From Lachnospiraceae bacterium (lineage in GTDB: Bacteria; Bacillota; Clostridia; Lachnospirales; Lachnospiraceae), in the NCBI GenBank assembly GCA_022791755.1, contig JAAVZR010000021.1, positions 1 to 64,000 on the forward strand: a stretch of 64,000 nucleotides of DNA, in the 5' to 3' direction. The translations under genes and the position numbers were made by a program. The notes under the pieces are model-generated. The model was given only the letters and a program-made list of their open reading frames with translations, searched no databases and was not told the origin of the DNA. The first letter of the stretch is position 1; each line of letters begins with the position of its first letter. Positions 7,727 to 16,260 of this stretch are shown piece by piece.

Positions 7727-10659
7727 TTATTTTCCCACTCCACCATAACCCATTTCCCCAGTTCTTCCACCCCGACCAAAGCACCGCAGCCGATTCCGGC
7801 CAGCCCACCCATCAATCCGTAATTCTCGCATTCCTGCATTGGAAGACCATTCTTTATCTTCTCCCCGACCTCACACAACTCCTGAAGAATACGCCTTTCC
7901 CATTCTTTCGCTTTCTCCCGCTCTCCCATACGCCACATCAGCGCTACATTGCCCCACTTTCCATGGCACAGACAATATCCATCTCCAGCCGCTTCATAAT
8001 CCTCTGCCCGGAGCCGTCCCCACCAGTACAATGCCTGTTTACTTTGCAGTGCTGCCCTGAGTCTGTCCCCGGCATAAAAGGCCGCACTTTTCCTGGCCGC
8101 CAGGATTCCTCCCCGGCCATGACACCAGGCCAGAGTATATCCTGGTCGTCCCTGATCCTCCTCGCTGTAGCGCAGATCCTCCCAGTCTTCATACTTTTCC
8201 AGATAGTAATGCTCTTCATAGCAGAATGCCTGATACGCCGCCTCATCATATTTGGGATCCTTCGTGTAATACCCCAACTTTGCCAGAGCCAGCATCATCC
8301 CGCAGGCTCCATGAGCATAACCAGTCAACGCCTTCTGTGAAATGTCATTGACCCAGCCCCAGCCAAAATCATATCGTGTGGCAGCCTGGCACAGACAGTC
8401 CCCTGCTGCGATGGCCCATTCCAGATACTCCTGGTCCTTCGTTAGTTCATAGATATTCAGCAGTACCAGCACGGCTCCGGCATTGCCGCCCAGCACATCG
8501 TAAGTCCTGTCATCAGGCAAACATCCTGCCAGGCTTCTGGCCTGCTCCTTCATGCGCTCTGTCAGGCTCTCATCTCCCGTGATCTCATACAGGATCCGGT
8601 ACGCGTACAGGATTGATGCCTCCCCGGTGAAGGCTCCCGTAAGACGGCTCTCCTCAGGACTCTTAGCCTTTAGTGCACATGTATGCTCATACAACATCCC
8701 ACAGAGGACCTCCCCTGTTTTTCGGTAGTCCTCTTTCTCTGTCTTCTTCCACAGAAAGGTCATAAATAATGCGATTCCGGCAATCCCGTCGTACAGGTAA
8801 TCGCCTGCGGGACGGATCAGGCAACCCTGCTCTCGATAGCCAGCCACCATCATACTGATCCAACCTGCCTCTGTCCCATCCTCTGACCGGATTGCTTCCT
8901 CCCATAAGATCCGGCCCAGTCTCTTTGCCAGCAAGATTCGCATCTCTTCCGTTGAACCGGACACCCCTCCTCCGGCCTCCGGAACGTGCCTCTTTTCCGC
9001 CTGCCTGTTTGTACTCACTCTCCTGCCGGGTATCTCCGCCTTTGAACTCATCCGAAGTGCAGAGCATATCAGCCGTTTCTGCCGGATGAGCCCCTTCTCC
9101 TCCATGCCCGCCAGGCGTCTGTCGATCTGCCGGAGCACCGGCTCCGAAAAATACCCGTCACACACCTCTCCTGTTGCACTATACAGCCTGGTCTCACCGG
9201 GATAATACCAGAAATACGGGATATCCCACTCCTCCAGCTGGATTGTCTCCTGCTCTCCTGCCCAGGTATCTTTGTCTTTACCCTCACTGACCACCTGGCC
9301 CAGGATCTTCTCTCTGTCCCCGTCTCCGACCAGATATCCTGGATAAGAAGACAGCATCAGCATCATGGAATACGACATAGTATCGCGAATCAGAAAACGC
9401 ACCGGCGCGCGAGCCATGGATGCGATCCGCCGTCCGGCCTCTTCCCTGTGGACTATAAGGAAATTCCAGCCTTTCTCAAACCCCTCCTCCATCTCTGTCA
9501 TATACCTGAAGGGATCATGAAATTCCCCATTCAAGAGGGCCAGATTCCGGCTTTCTTTCGTTATTGTCCTGCGATACTCCACACCCATTTCCACTGTCCC
9601 GGCATTTACCACCACAGGGATATGCACAGGAATCAGTTGTCCACTCTCACCACTGATCGCGCTTACATTCACTCCCTCGCCCTGTTCATTCCACTGGTAG
9701 AGGGGCAGCAGCCCTGTATGCAGCACTGACTCCCGGTAAATGCGCTCTGTTTCCGATACCTTCTCCCCTTTTGCAGGCAGTCCACGAGACGTAAGTCCCA
9801 TCTCCAGATCGATAGCCACCGGATACTCTCCGTGGGCTATCAGATTTTCATAATGCATGTCTCCGGACCCCAGTACATAGCCTGCACACATCAGTATGCC
9901 GTTTCTCCGGTAATATCGCTTTAGCTGCCCATGATCTGTGCAGGATCGGTGATTCACCCAGCCACACCAGCCATATTCTCCCCGATTCCATACGGTATTC
10001 CATCGGTAATCGATCCCTACCCCCAACGCTATCCATCTCACAAAATCCTGATATGCTTCATCCAGGGCCAGACTTCTGGGTTTATAGACCAGCCGTTCTT
10101 TATTATCAAAAAGAAAAACCAGCACTCTTCGACCTCCCCAGTGGCTGTCCGAATTCCCACCGGATATCTCCTCTATTGTCTTACATGATTGCCCTCCGAA
10201 AAATCTGTCGCTGATCTCTCTCCGATCCGCCTCCCATCGTTCCAATGCCTCCAGTAAATTTCTCTGATTCCGTTCCAGGCATAAAAATATCGCTTCATAC
10301 ATCACTGGATAGATCTGATACAGCTCCTTAAGGTACTCTTTATCCTCCAGATACTCCCGAACAAAGCATTCATAATGTGCCTTTTTGTCATTGCCCTTCA
10401 ACTCACCGACCCGATTGCAGAGCTCCATCTCGAGAATCAGTGTGCGCAGGCTAATCTGCCTGAGCTGCCCGGCCATCCCATCCTGCCAATCTGAAGACAG
10501 AGCAGGCAATCTCCATCCCCGTTTTTGACACTCCTCTTCCAATGAATAGCGAAAGATCCTCCCAAGATCCTGATAATACCCGTCGAAGGCGCCTTCGTCA
10601 TCCCTCCAATAGTCTTTTTTGCCAGCCCAAAAGGCAGTTTTCATTTCTTCTTTTGTCAT
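7687..10659 (-). CDS. lanM: class II lanthipeptide synthetase LanM
   Basis: The 990-residue enzyme would dehydrate Ser/Thr of a precursor peptide and cyclise them with Cys. The N-terminal dehydratase half has the kinase-like active-site elements GSGDMHYENL (near 285) and AIDLEMGL (near 305). The C-terminal LanC-like half has GYAHGACGMM, AWCHGRGG and CLCHGKWGN, supplying the zinc ligands Cys and Cys-His. Length is typical (900-1100). The start at 10659 is chosen for GAGAGG 6 nt upstream; an in-frame ATG 39 codons earlier lies inside a hairpin and lacks a clear ribosome site. It follows the 54-residue precursor candidate and precedes the secreted-protein gene, whose operator overlaps its 3' end. 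No LanT or LanP gene is present nearby. Confidence 0.93.
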   Translation of the reverse strand: MTKEEMKTAFWAGKKDYWRDDEGAFDGYYQDLGRIFRYSLEEECQKRGWRLPALSSDWQDGMAGQLRQISLRTLILEMELCNRVGELKGNDKKAHYECFVREYLEDKEYLKELYQIYPVMYEAIFLCLERNQRNLLEALERWEADRREISDRFFGGQSCKTIEEISGGNSDSHWGGRRVLVFLFDNKERLVYKPRSLALDEAYQDFVRWIALGVGIDYRWNTVWNRGEYGWCGWVNHRSCTDHGQLKRYYRRNGILMCAGYVLGSGDMHYENLIAHGEYPVAIDLEMGLTSRGLPAKGEKVSETERIYRESVLHTGLLPLYQWNEQGEGVNVSAISGESGQLIPVHIPVVVNAGTVEMGVEYRRTITKESRNLALLNGEFHDPFRYMTEMEEGFEKGWNFLIVHREEAGRRIASMARAPVRFLIRDTMSYSMMLMLSSYPGYLVGDGDREKILGQVVSEGKDKDTWAGEQETIQLEEWDIPYFWYYPGETRLYSATGEVCDGYFSEPVLRQIDRRLAGMEEKGLIRQKRLICSALRMSSKAEIPGRRVSTNRQAEKRHVPEAGGGVSGSTEEMRILLAKRLGRILWEEAIRSEDGTEAGWISMMVAGYREQGCLIRPAGDYLYDGIAGIALFMTFLWKKTEKEDYRKTGEVLCGMLYEHTCALKAKSPEESRLTGAFTGEASILYAYRILYEITGDESLTERMKEQARSLAGCLPDDRTYDVLGGNAGAVLVLLNIYELTKDQEYLEWAIAAGDCLCQAATRYDFGWGWVNDISQKALTGYAHGACGMMLALAKLGYYTKDPKYDEAAYQAFCYEEHYYLEKYEDWEDLRYSEEDQGRPGYTLAWCHGRGGILAARKSAAFYAGDRLRAALQSKQALYWWGRLRAEDYEAAGDGYCLCHGKWGNVALMWRMGEREKAKEWERRILQELCEVGEKIKNGLPMQECENYGLMGGLAGIGCGALVGVEELGKWVMVEWENNFTDRKGPFADKL

Positions 10660-10748
10660 CGTAATCCTCTCGCAATAGCTGCTGTCCGACCCGTGGCCTG
10701 AATAAGCAAGCCGCTTGCCGACAATTACCTGTTTATATGTGAAGATAT

Positions 10749-10784
10749 GGAAAAGAGCAGGCTGGTGGTCTACCATTCTGCTCT
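10749..10784 (-). terminator. attenuator-like hairpin between precursor gene and lanM
   Basis: AGAGCAG (10778-10784 on the minus strand) pairs perfectly with CTGCTCT (10754-10760). Inside it a second stem TGGT/ACCA (10772-10775 with 10763-10766) closes a 5-nt loop, and the RNA continues UUUUCC. It lies 18 bp after the precursor stop and 95 bp before the lanM start. Weak terminators at this place commonly lower modification-enzyme expression relative to the precursor in lantibiotic operons; that role is inferred. Confidence 0.55.
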
Positions 10785-10801
10785 CTTCCTCTTTTTTCCG
10801 T

Positions 10802-10966
10802 TTAGCAACAAATTATCGTCATAAATCCATCACATGCCCGGGTTAATGTAACGATCTCTTCCCTTAACTCCTCTCCAATCTTTCTCAATTCTTCCCGCTC
10901 TCTTTCCACATCACCTGCTGCTGATCGATGGTTCCACATCTCTCTTCGTATTTCACTTTTGTTCAT
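10802..10966 (-). CDS. candidate lanthipeptide precursor peptide (LanA), 54 residues
   Basis: An ideal AGGAGG (10973-10978) precedes ATG at 10966 by 6 nt. The peptide begins MNKSEIRREMWNHRSAAG and continues with a very acidic, charged helix (REELRKIGEELREEIV) that has no Cys. It ends TLTRACDGFMTIICC, so all three Cys (45, 53, 54) and three Thr (40, 42, 50) lie in the last 15 residues, as expected of leader and core. The CC end recalls the lacticin-481 group, but there is no GG/GA cleavage motif. It is the only small ORF between the histidine kinase and lanM, and has its own LytTR-type promoter. Rings such as Thr42-Cys45 and Thr50-Cys53 or Cys54 are conceivable. Assignment rests on position and composition. 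Confidence 0.72.
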   Translation of the reverse strand: MNKSEIRREMWNHRSAAGDVEREREELRKIGEELREEIVTLTRACDGFMTIICC

Positions 10967-10993
10967 ATGACACCTCCTGTCTTAAATTATTTT

Positions 10994-11058
10994 ATTTTAT
11001 CATTTTCTTGTCCATTTTCAATTCTTTGTCTGCGAAAACCCTTTTTTTGTCCGTGAAA
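10994..11058 (-). promoter_or_regulatory. LytTR-type direct-repeat operator and promoter of the precursor gene
   Basis: On the minus strand TTTCACGGACAAA (11046-11058) and TTTCGCAGACAAA (11025-11037) agree at 11 of 13 positions and start exactly 21 bp apart. Three bases downstream is -35 TTGAAA (11016-11021), a 16-bp spacer and -10 TAAAAT (10994-10999), about 20 bp before the ribosome site. Tandem direct repeats spaced two helical turns apart beside -35 are how LytTR regulators such as AgrA and ComE bind; the gene for such a regulator is at 12453-13199. Confidence 0.78.
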
Positions 11059-11079
11059 CCATGCCCTTTCAGGTACTCC

Positions 11080-12456
11080 TCACCCCATTTTCCTTCGGGC
11101 CAGACGAACCTCGTCCGACAAAGTATAGTGTTTCTCTCCATCCAAACCATTTAGAAAGAAATCCAGAAAAAATACCCCCTGTTCCTCTTTCAGTTCCATA
11201 TATCCGTCATATTTTTTCAAAGTTTCGCGGATACTGGTAAGACCGAAGCCATGAATTCTTCTGTTCTTCTTTGTTGTCTCCGGCCAATCTCCCCGCCATA
11301 TTAGTTTTTCCGCCATTGGATTACGCTCCCTTACCATCAGCATATTGCCACGCCATTTGCAACTAAGCCGGATCCATCGTTCCTCCTTTTTCAGTTTTTT
11401 ATTCGCCTCGATGGCATTATCCAGCAAGTTTGCAAATATGGCACAGATATCCGGGTCTTGTATGGCAAGCGCCGACATGTCATCACAGGAAATTTCTACG
11501 GAAATTCCCGCTATCTCCGCCTCACCCTTCTTCACATTCAGTACCATATCAAGTATGAAATGATTTGTCATAATTCTATCATCGCCCTGATGCCCTCTTC
11601 CCAGCAACTTTTCCATATACTCCATCACTGGCTGGCATGCTTCTTTTCGTGCCAGTTGATAGATCATCTCCATATGCTTGCGTTCATCGTGTCGCCTTAA
11701 CTGGTCCTCCTGATACAGTCTCCAGATTTGTTCATAATCCCGACTGGCCATCTCCAGCCGGAATTCCTGCAAACGTTCCCGCTCCAATATATTGCGTCTG
11801 GCCACATCCCAGGAAAAAATCAGTATACATAATGTAATTCCTAAAACAAACATTCCCCAGGATTCCCAATACTGGTTCGATACCATCAGCAGATATATTC
11901 TCTGAAAGTACACAATCGTAAAAACGGATCCTATACATAACATTCCCCACAGCAAGCGATATCGTTTCAATATGTTAAAATTTCTTCCCATCCATCCGCA
12001 CACACGTTTTCTGAGCTCTGACACTCCCACCAAATAAAGCAGAAGATATATAGCCCGCTCATATGTCAAAGTCATCAAAAGATCTCGTCTCCATCCTATC
12101 CTTTCCAGGCAGAAATATCCCGCTGACTGAATCAAGAAATCTGTCAGCGTAAATCCAACACAGGTAAGAAACGTCAGCAGAAAGCAGTCCCGCCATTTCA
12201 TCTGATACATGGCTGCCCCAGCCACTGACATCCAGACAGCCATTAATGCAGGCACCATAGCAGAAAAAACAATCCCCATTATCCATACATTCGCCGTACT
12301 TACTACAGAAAATGCTGTGATCCCGATCCCCCAGATAACCCTCACAATTTTCTCATCCCTTTTAGGCGGCGCCACTGACGCAATCATGGATACAATCAGC
12401 CAGGCCTTTACGCTCTCATAGCAAAAATTACATATTGCATAAAAATATTCTGTCAT
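11080..12456 (-). CDS. AgrC-like sensor histidine kinase (GHKL ATPase)
   Basis: The 458-residue protein has about six or seven membrane segments in residues 1-220, then a cytoplasmic coiled region with the H-box-like RRHDERKHMEMI near 255, and a GHKL ATPase domain with NLLDNAIEAN (N box, near 345) and HGFGLTSI (G box, near 410). This is the design of peptide-sensing kinases such as AgrC and ComD, which phosphorylate LytTR regulators. Its start overlaps the regulator stop by 4 nt (ATGA). There is no AgrB/AgrD pair here, so the signal may be the modified product of the neighbouring precursor gene, giving autoinduction; that is inference. Confidence 0.88.
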   Translation of the reverse strand: MTEYFYAICNFCYESVKAWLIVSMIASVAPPKRDEKIVRVIWGIGITAFSVVSTANVWIMGIVFSAMVPALMAVWMSVAGAAMYQMKWRDCFLLTFLTCVGFTLTDFLIQSAGYFCLERIGWRRDLLMTLTYERAIYLLLYLVGVSELRKRVCGWMGRNFNILKRYRLLWGMLCIGSVFTIVYFQRIYLLMVSNQYWESWGMFVLGITLCILIFSWDVARRNILERERLQEFRLEMASRDYEQIWRLYQEDQLRRHDERKHMEMIYQLARKEACQPVMEYMEKLLGRGHQGDDRIMTNHFILDMVLNVKKGEAEIAGISVEISCDDMSALAIQDPDICAIFANLLDNAIEANKKLKKEERWIRLSCKWRGNMLMVRERNPMAEKLIWRGDWPETTKKNRRIHGFGLTSIRETLKKYDGYMELKEEQGVFFLDFFLNGLDGEKHYTLSDEVRLARRKMG

Positions 12457-13199
12457 CTGTTCCTCCAGTAATTCATCATCCCCATCTGTAAGGTTTCTCT
12501 TAGATGAGAACTGACTGGCAGCAGCTCATCATATCCATCCATCCTCACGGTCCCACCCTCTATGTTTGCGATATGTCTTATATTCACGATGATACTCCGG
12601 TGGCTCTGGACAAACATCTTCTGATCCAGTTCTCCGTACACTGCCTTAAGCGTCTTGCGTTCCGCATATCTTTCACCATTCTTACAGTGAAAAACCACGT
12701 TTTTTCCCTCCACATCCAAATACACAATACGGTCCATCCGTATTCTTATATACCCGTGACCTATGGCATTGATCACATAGTATTTGGATTTTTGCTCTGA
12801 CCAGTCCGCCCTGATTTCACGCAGCACCCCCTGCAAATGTTTCTGATACCCCTCATCCTTCATGATATAGTGATAGGCCCGGTAATGATAACCCCGCAGC
12901 GCGTATCTCTCATGGGCTGTGACAAACACGATGCAGGACTCTCCGTCCCTTTCCCGGATCTCGCCAGCCAGCTTCAGTCCATCCACATCCGGCATCTCCA
13001 CATCCAGCAGATACAGATCGAAGCGCCCACCGTCTCTTATGGCGGCCCGAGCCGCCCTTCCGCTTCCATAGAGACAGATCTCCACATCATCCATCTCATC
13101 TTTCCAGATATTCCTTACGATTCTGTCTATCTCGACCAGAACATCCTCTTCGTCTTCCACTATGGCGATCTTCCATTTTTCTTCCATATTGCAGCTCAT
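12453..13199 (-). CDS. LytTR-family response regulator
   Basis: The 244-248 residue protein has a receiver domain (acidic pair VEDEEDV, phosphoacceptor Asp in LYLLDVEMPDVDG near 66, Thr/Lys switch residues FVTAHE and YIMKDE) and a LytTR DNA-binding domain from about 140 (YYVINAIGHGYIRI, DVEGKNVVFH, FVQSHRSIIVNIRHI). The start is uncertain: ATG at 13199 lies very close to GAGGGG, ATG at 13187 is 12 nt further. It is the first gene of a coupled regulator-kinase pair. The 21-bp-spaced direct repeats at 11025-11058 and 7693-7726 are its probable targets, so it should switch on the lanthipeptide genes when phosphorylated. Confidence 0.9.
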   Translation of the reverse strand: MSCNMEEKWKIAIVEDEEDVLVEIDRIVRNIWKDEMDDVEICLYGSGRAARAAIRDGGRFDLYLLDVEMPDVDGLKLAGEIRERDGESCIVFVTAHERYALRGYHYRAYHYIMKDEGYQKHLQGVLREIRADWSEQKSKYYVINAIGHGYIRIRMDRIVYLDVEGKNVVFHCKNGERYAERKTLKAVYGELDQKMFVQSHRSIIVNIRHIANIEGGTVRMDGYDELLPVSSHLRETLQMGMMNYWRNR

Positions 13200-13276
13200 T
13201 CCCCTCGTCTCATTTGTATGTTATCCCATGACTCCTCTCCGGCTACATATTAAATGAACCTTACCTTTCACAAAAC

Positions 13277-13367
13277 TGTGGTTCTTCTCGCTTTGGATTT
13301 GTTTCAAAGTTAAAACCACATCATTCTTTCATACATAAATCCACCCTTCTTAGAACCTCTGATTATA
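13277..13367 (-). promoter_or_regulatory. possible promoter and inverted-repeat leader of the regulator-kinase operon
   Basis: In the 372-bp gap between argS and the regulator there is a -10-like TATAAT on the minus strand (13362-13367) without a good -35. Its transcript leader would contain the inverted repeat TGTGGTT (13277-13283)/AACCACA (13314-13320) with an inner CTTTG/CAAAG pair (13291-13295, 13305-13309). No copy of the 21-bp-spaced repeats seen at the two other promoters was found. Nothing else is visible in this gap apart from the argS terminator. Confidence 0.35.
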
Positions 13368-13500
13368 GAATAACAGACATTCATGTGTTTTTCAATGACA
13401 GCCTTTTAACACCAGAAAATGCATGATTATATATTCCTTACAAAAATGATACAAACACGGAATACCCAACAAAAATTACCATGGCATACCTGTGTAACAC

Positions 13501-13541
13501 AAAAAACGGAGACCGCCGTGCATTATACACCGCAGCCTCCG
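13501..13541 (-). terminator. argS terminator
   Basis: The GC-rich stem runs from CGGAG (13507-13511) to CTCCG (13537-13541), with additional imperfect pairing around a CATTATA loop. On the minus strand it continues into six T. It lies 31 bp after the argS stop. Confidence 0.75.
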
Positions 13542-13571
13542 CGATCTCGTTTTTTATATTTACTCCCGCTT

Positions 13572-15461
13572 CTACATCTTCTCCGGGGCCGTGAAGCCTA
13601 ACAGGTCGATGCCGGTCTCCAACACCTTCTTCGCCAGCCCAATCAGGCTGATATACCCCTCCCGACGCATGGTATCCGGTTCCGTGAGGATCTTCGTCTC
13701 ATGGTAAAACTGATTTACCGCGTTAGCCAGCTCATAGACATACTGGCAGATCTTGTGGGGGGCCAGCTCCCGGTATGCCAGGTCCATGGTCTCGCCAAAC
13801 TGGGCCAGGCACAGCTGCAGCTGCTTCTCACTGGCCGTCTCCGCCTCACGGATCGCCGGCCGCCCATTCCCTGCCGCACAGTCTAAAACACTCTCGGACG
13901 CATCCCCGGGCACGCCGGTTCTACCCTGAGCTCTGTCATCCTCCGCCGGATCTGTCCTATTCTGCGCCGCGTATTTCTCCAGGATCGACTTGATCCGCAC
14001 GATGGTGTAGAGGATATAGGGCCCGGTATTTCCCTCGAAGGAAGCGAAGCGTTCGATGTCAAAGATATAATCCTTGGATGCCTGGTTGGACAGGTCTCCG
14101 TATTTGAGAGCGGCTAACCCCACTATGGCCGCCACCTCCTTCGCCTCTGCTTCCTCCATGGACCGGTTCTCGCTCTCCATGATCCGGCGATAGACTGCCT
14201 CCTCGATCTCACGGATCAGGTATTCCAGACGCATGACACCGCCGGAGCGGGTCTTGAAGGGCTTGCCGTCCTTACCGTTCATGGTGCCGAAGCCGATGTA
14301 GGAAAGCTGTATCCCGTCAGCCGCCAGCCCGGTCTTCCGGCTGCACCGGAACACCTGGGTAAAATGCATCTCCTGACGCTTATCAGCCAGATAGATGAGA
14401 GCATCGGGATGATACTCTTCTATCCGCTGTACGATGGTGGCCAGATCCGTCGTGGAGTACAGCGTGGCGCCGTCGGACTTCACCAGAATGCAGGGAGGGA
14501 TCTCCTTGGTATCGCCCTCTTCGGCCACATCCACCACCAGAGCGCCCTGACTCTCATGGGCATGCCCCTCCGCCCTCATCCGCTCCACCATGGCAGGAAT
14601 AAACGGCTGGGCATCGCTCTCTCCGTACCACACATCGAAATCTACGTTAAGCCTCCTATAATTTTTCCGCAGATCCTGTACCGATACCCCTACGATATGA
14701 CGCCACAATGCCGTAAGCCCCCTGTCCCCCTGCTGGAATAAGTAGGTAGTGTCATGGGCCTCACGGCAGAACGCCTCATCCTCCTTGGCCCGGGTGCTGG
14801 CCACCGGATAGATCTCCTCCAGCTCGCCGATGGTAAAAGGCGCTTCCTTCGGATACTCTCCCGTATAATCCGGGTTAAAATACGGCAGATCCGGATTCTT
14901 CTCCTTCACCGCCTGCATAATCAGCCCCATCTGCAATCCCCAGTCTCCCAAATGCACATCCCCGATGACCCGGTTGCCCATAAACCGGCAGATCCGCTTC
15001 ACGCTCTCGCCAATGATAGCGCTGCGCAGATGACCGATGTGCAGAGGCTTGGCCACGTTGGGTCCGCCGTAATCCACGATGATGGTACGAGAGACCTCTG
15101 GCATCTCACAGCCCAGCTTCTCTTCCTCTGTCATACCGCACAGGTACTGTGCCAGAAATACCGGATGCAGCTTCAGATTGATAAAGCCGGGGGCCGCCGC
15201 CGTCACCTCCTGCCACACCGGCCTATCCGCTGCCTGAAGACCTTCGCCGTCCGGCCCGGCCTTCAGCTTTTCTTCCACCTCCTTCGCAATGGCGATGGGA
15301 GCCTTGTGGTAGGCTTTGGCTCCCGCCATGGCGCCGTTACACTGAAACTCGCACAAATCAGGCCGGTTAGACACCGTTACCTTCCCATAGGATGCCTCAT
15401 AGCCGCAGCTTGCGAAAGCTTCGCCCACGAGCTTCGATAATACATCCAGTAACCGTTTCAT
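13572..15461 (-). CDS. argS: arginyl-tRNA synthetase
   Basis: The 629-residue class I enzyme charges tRNA-Arg. It has the N-terminal ArgS-specific domain (about 1-90), the nucleotide-binding signature PLHIGHLRSAI (HIGH motif near 142), a degenerate KMSKS-equivalent KPFKTRSGGVM as usual in bacterial ArgS, and a C-terminal DALR anticodon-binding domain ending DLLGFTAPEKM. A GAGGAGG lies 6 nt before ATG. One oddity is an additional hydrophilic linker of about 45 residues between the catalytic part (LEKYAAQNRTDP) and the DALR domain (QLCLAQFGETMDLAYRELAP), rich in Ala, Gly and acidic residues. The gene has its own terminator and stands between the efp terminator and the lanthipeptide locus. Confidence 0.96.
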   Translation of the reverse strand: MKRLLDVLSKLVGEAFASCGYEASYGKVTVSNRPDLCEFQCNGAMAGAKAYHKAPIAIAKEVEEKLKAGPDGEGLQAADRPVWQEVTAAAPGFINLKLHPVFLAQYLCGMTEEEKLGCEMPEVSRTIIVDYGGPNVAKPLHIGHLRSAIIGESVKRICRFMGNRVIGDVHLGDWGLQMGLIMQAVKEKNPDLPYFNPDYTGEYPKEAPFTIGELEEIYPVASTRAKEDEAFCREAHDTTYLFQQGDRGLTALWRHIVGVSVQDLRKNYRRLNVDFDVWYGESDAQPFIPAMVERMRAEGHAHESQGALVVDVAEEGDTKEIPPCILVKSDGATLYSTTDLATIVQRIEEYHPDALIYLADKRQEMHFTQVFRCSRKTGLAADGIQLSYIGFGTMNGKDGKPFKTRSGGVMRLEYLIREIEEAVYRRIMESENRSMEEAEAKEVAAIVGLAALKYGDLSNQASKDYIFDIERFASFEGNTGPYILYTIVRIKSILEKYAAQNRTDPAEDDRAQGRTGVPGDASESVLDCAAGNGRPAIREAETASEKQLQLCLAQFGETMDLAYRELAPHKICQYVYELANAVNQFYHETKILTEPDTMRREGYISLIGLAKKVLETGIDLLGFTAPEKM

Positions 15462-15530
15462 ATTGTTCCTCCTCTGTTTTCCATATCAAAGATCCGCCCC
15501 CGGCAGTCCGTTTGCATACTCTACTATATA

Positions 15531-15566
15531 GAAACAAATGCCGGGGAAGACTCCTCTTCCCAGGCA
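15531..15566 (-). terminator. efp terminator
   Basis: Minus-strand stem TGCC-T-GGGAAG pairs with CTTCCC-C-GGCA (15539-15566) around a 6-nt loop and is followed by TTTGTTTC. It is 48 bp past the efp stop. Confidence 0.65.
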
Positions 15567-15613
15567 TTCATATCTCTCACATCCTGTCCTCTGTATATGG
15601 TTACCGGCTTCCC

Positions 15614-16171
15614 TCAGACACGGGACAGATACTCGCCGGTCCTGGTATCGATCTTGATCTTGTCGCCCTGATCCACAAACAGGGGCACATATACCACCGC
15701 CCCGGTCTCCACCGTGGCCGGCTTGGTCGCACCGGTAGCCGTATCGCCCTTGAAGCCGGGCTCGGTTTCCGTGATCTCCAGCTCCACGAACAGAGGAGGC
15801 TCGATGGCAAACACATTGCCCTTGTGAGAGCAGATCTTCACCATCTCATTCTCCTTGACAAACTTTAACGTATCGCCGATCTGATCCTGATTTAAAGCAA
15901 TCTGATCATAGGTATTTACATCCATGAAATAGTATAAATCGCCGTCGGAATACAGGTACTGCATGTCCACACGGTCGATATGGGCGTTCTCAAATTTCTC
16001 CGTGGGACGGAAAGTCTTCTCCACCACACCGCCGCTTATAATGTTCTTTAACTTCGTTCTCACAAAGGCCGCACCCTTGCCCGGCTTTACATGCTGAAAC
16101 TCGATGATCTGAAAAATATTACCCTCAATTTCAATCGTAACGCCGTTTCTGAAATCTCCAGCTGATACCAT
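15614..16171 (-). CDS. efp: elongation factor P
   Basis: The 185-residue protein [20 protein letters not shown] has the KOW-like N-terminal barrel with the loop KPGKGAAF (tip Lys near 32, the residue modified or exposed to the peptidyl-transferase centre) and two OB-type barrels, ending with the conserved [11 protein letters not shown]. It relieves ribosome stalling at polyproline stretches. AAGGAGG lies 9 nt upstream of ATG. It is a single-gene unit with a clear promoter (16217-16245) and terminator. Length is exactly that expected. Confidence 0.97.
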   Translation of the reverse strand: MVSAGDFRNGVTIEIEGNIFQIIEFQHVKPGKGAAFVRTKLKNIISGGVVEKTFRPTEKFENAHIDRVDMQYLYSDGDLYYFMDVNTYDQIALNQDQIGDTLKFVKENEMVKICSHKGNVFAIEPPLFVELEITETEPGFKGDTATGATKPATVETGAVVYVPLFVDQGDKIKIDTRTGEYLSRV

Positions 16172-16216
16172 GAATCGGTTCCTCCTTGTGTTGTTCTGTT
16201 TCTTTTCTCTTTTGCC

Positions 16217-16245
16217 ATTCTATACTAAAATGGCACTTTTATCAA
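16217..16245 (-). promoter_or_regulatory. sigma-A-type promoter of efp
   Basis: -35 TTGATA (16240-16245), 17-bp spacer and -10 TAGAAT (16217-16222) on the minus strand, 46 bp upstream of the efp start. Confidence 0.7.
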
Positions 16246-16260
16246 CCTTTTTTTGAAGAT

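Noticed and set aside
10660-10776. Longer LanM with 39 more N-terminal residues
   Set aside because: The upstream ATG lies inside the attenuator-like hairpin and lacks a clear ribosome site, while ATG at 10659 has GAGAGG at good distance.
15462-15538. Possible T-box leader before argS
   Set aside because: Only about 70 nt separate the efp terminator and argS, too short for a T-box, and no TGGNACCGCG-like element is seen.
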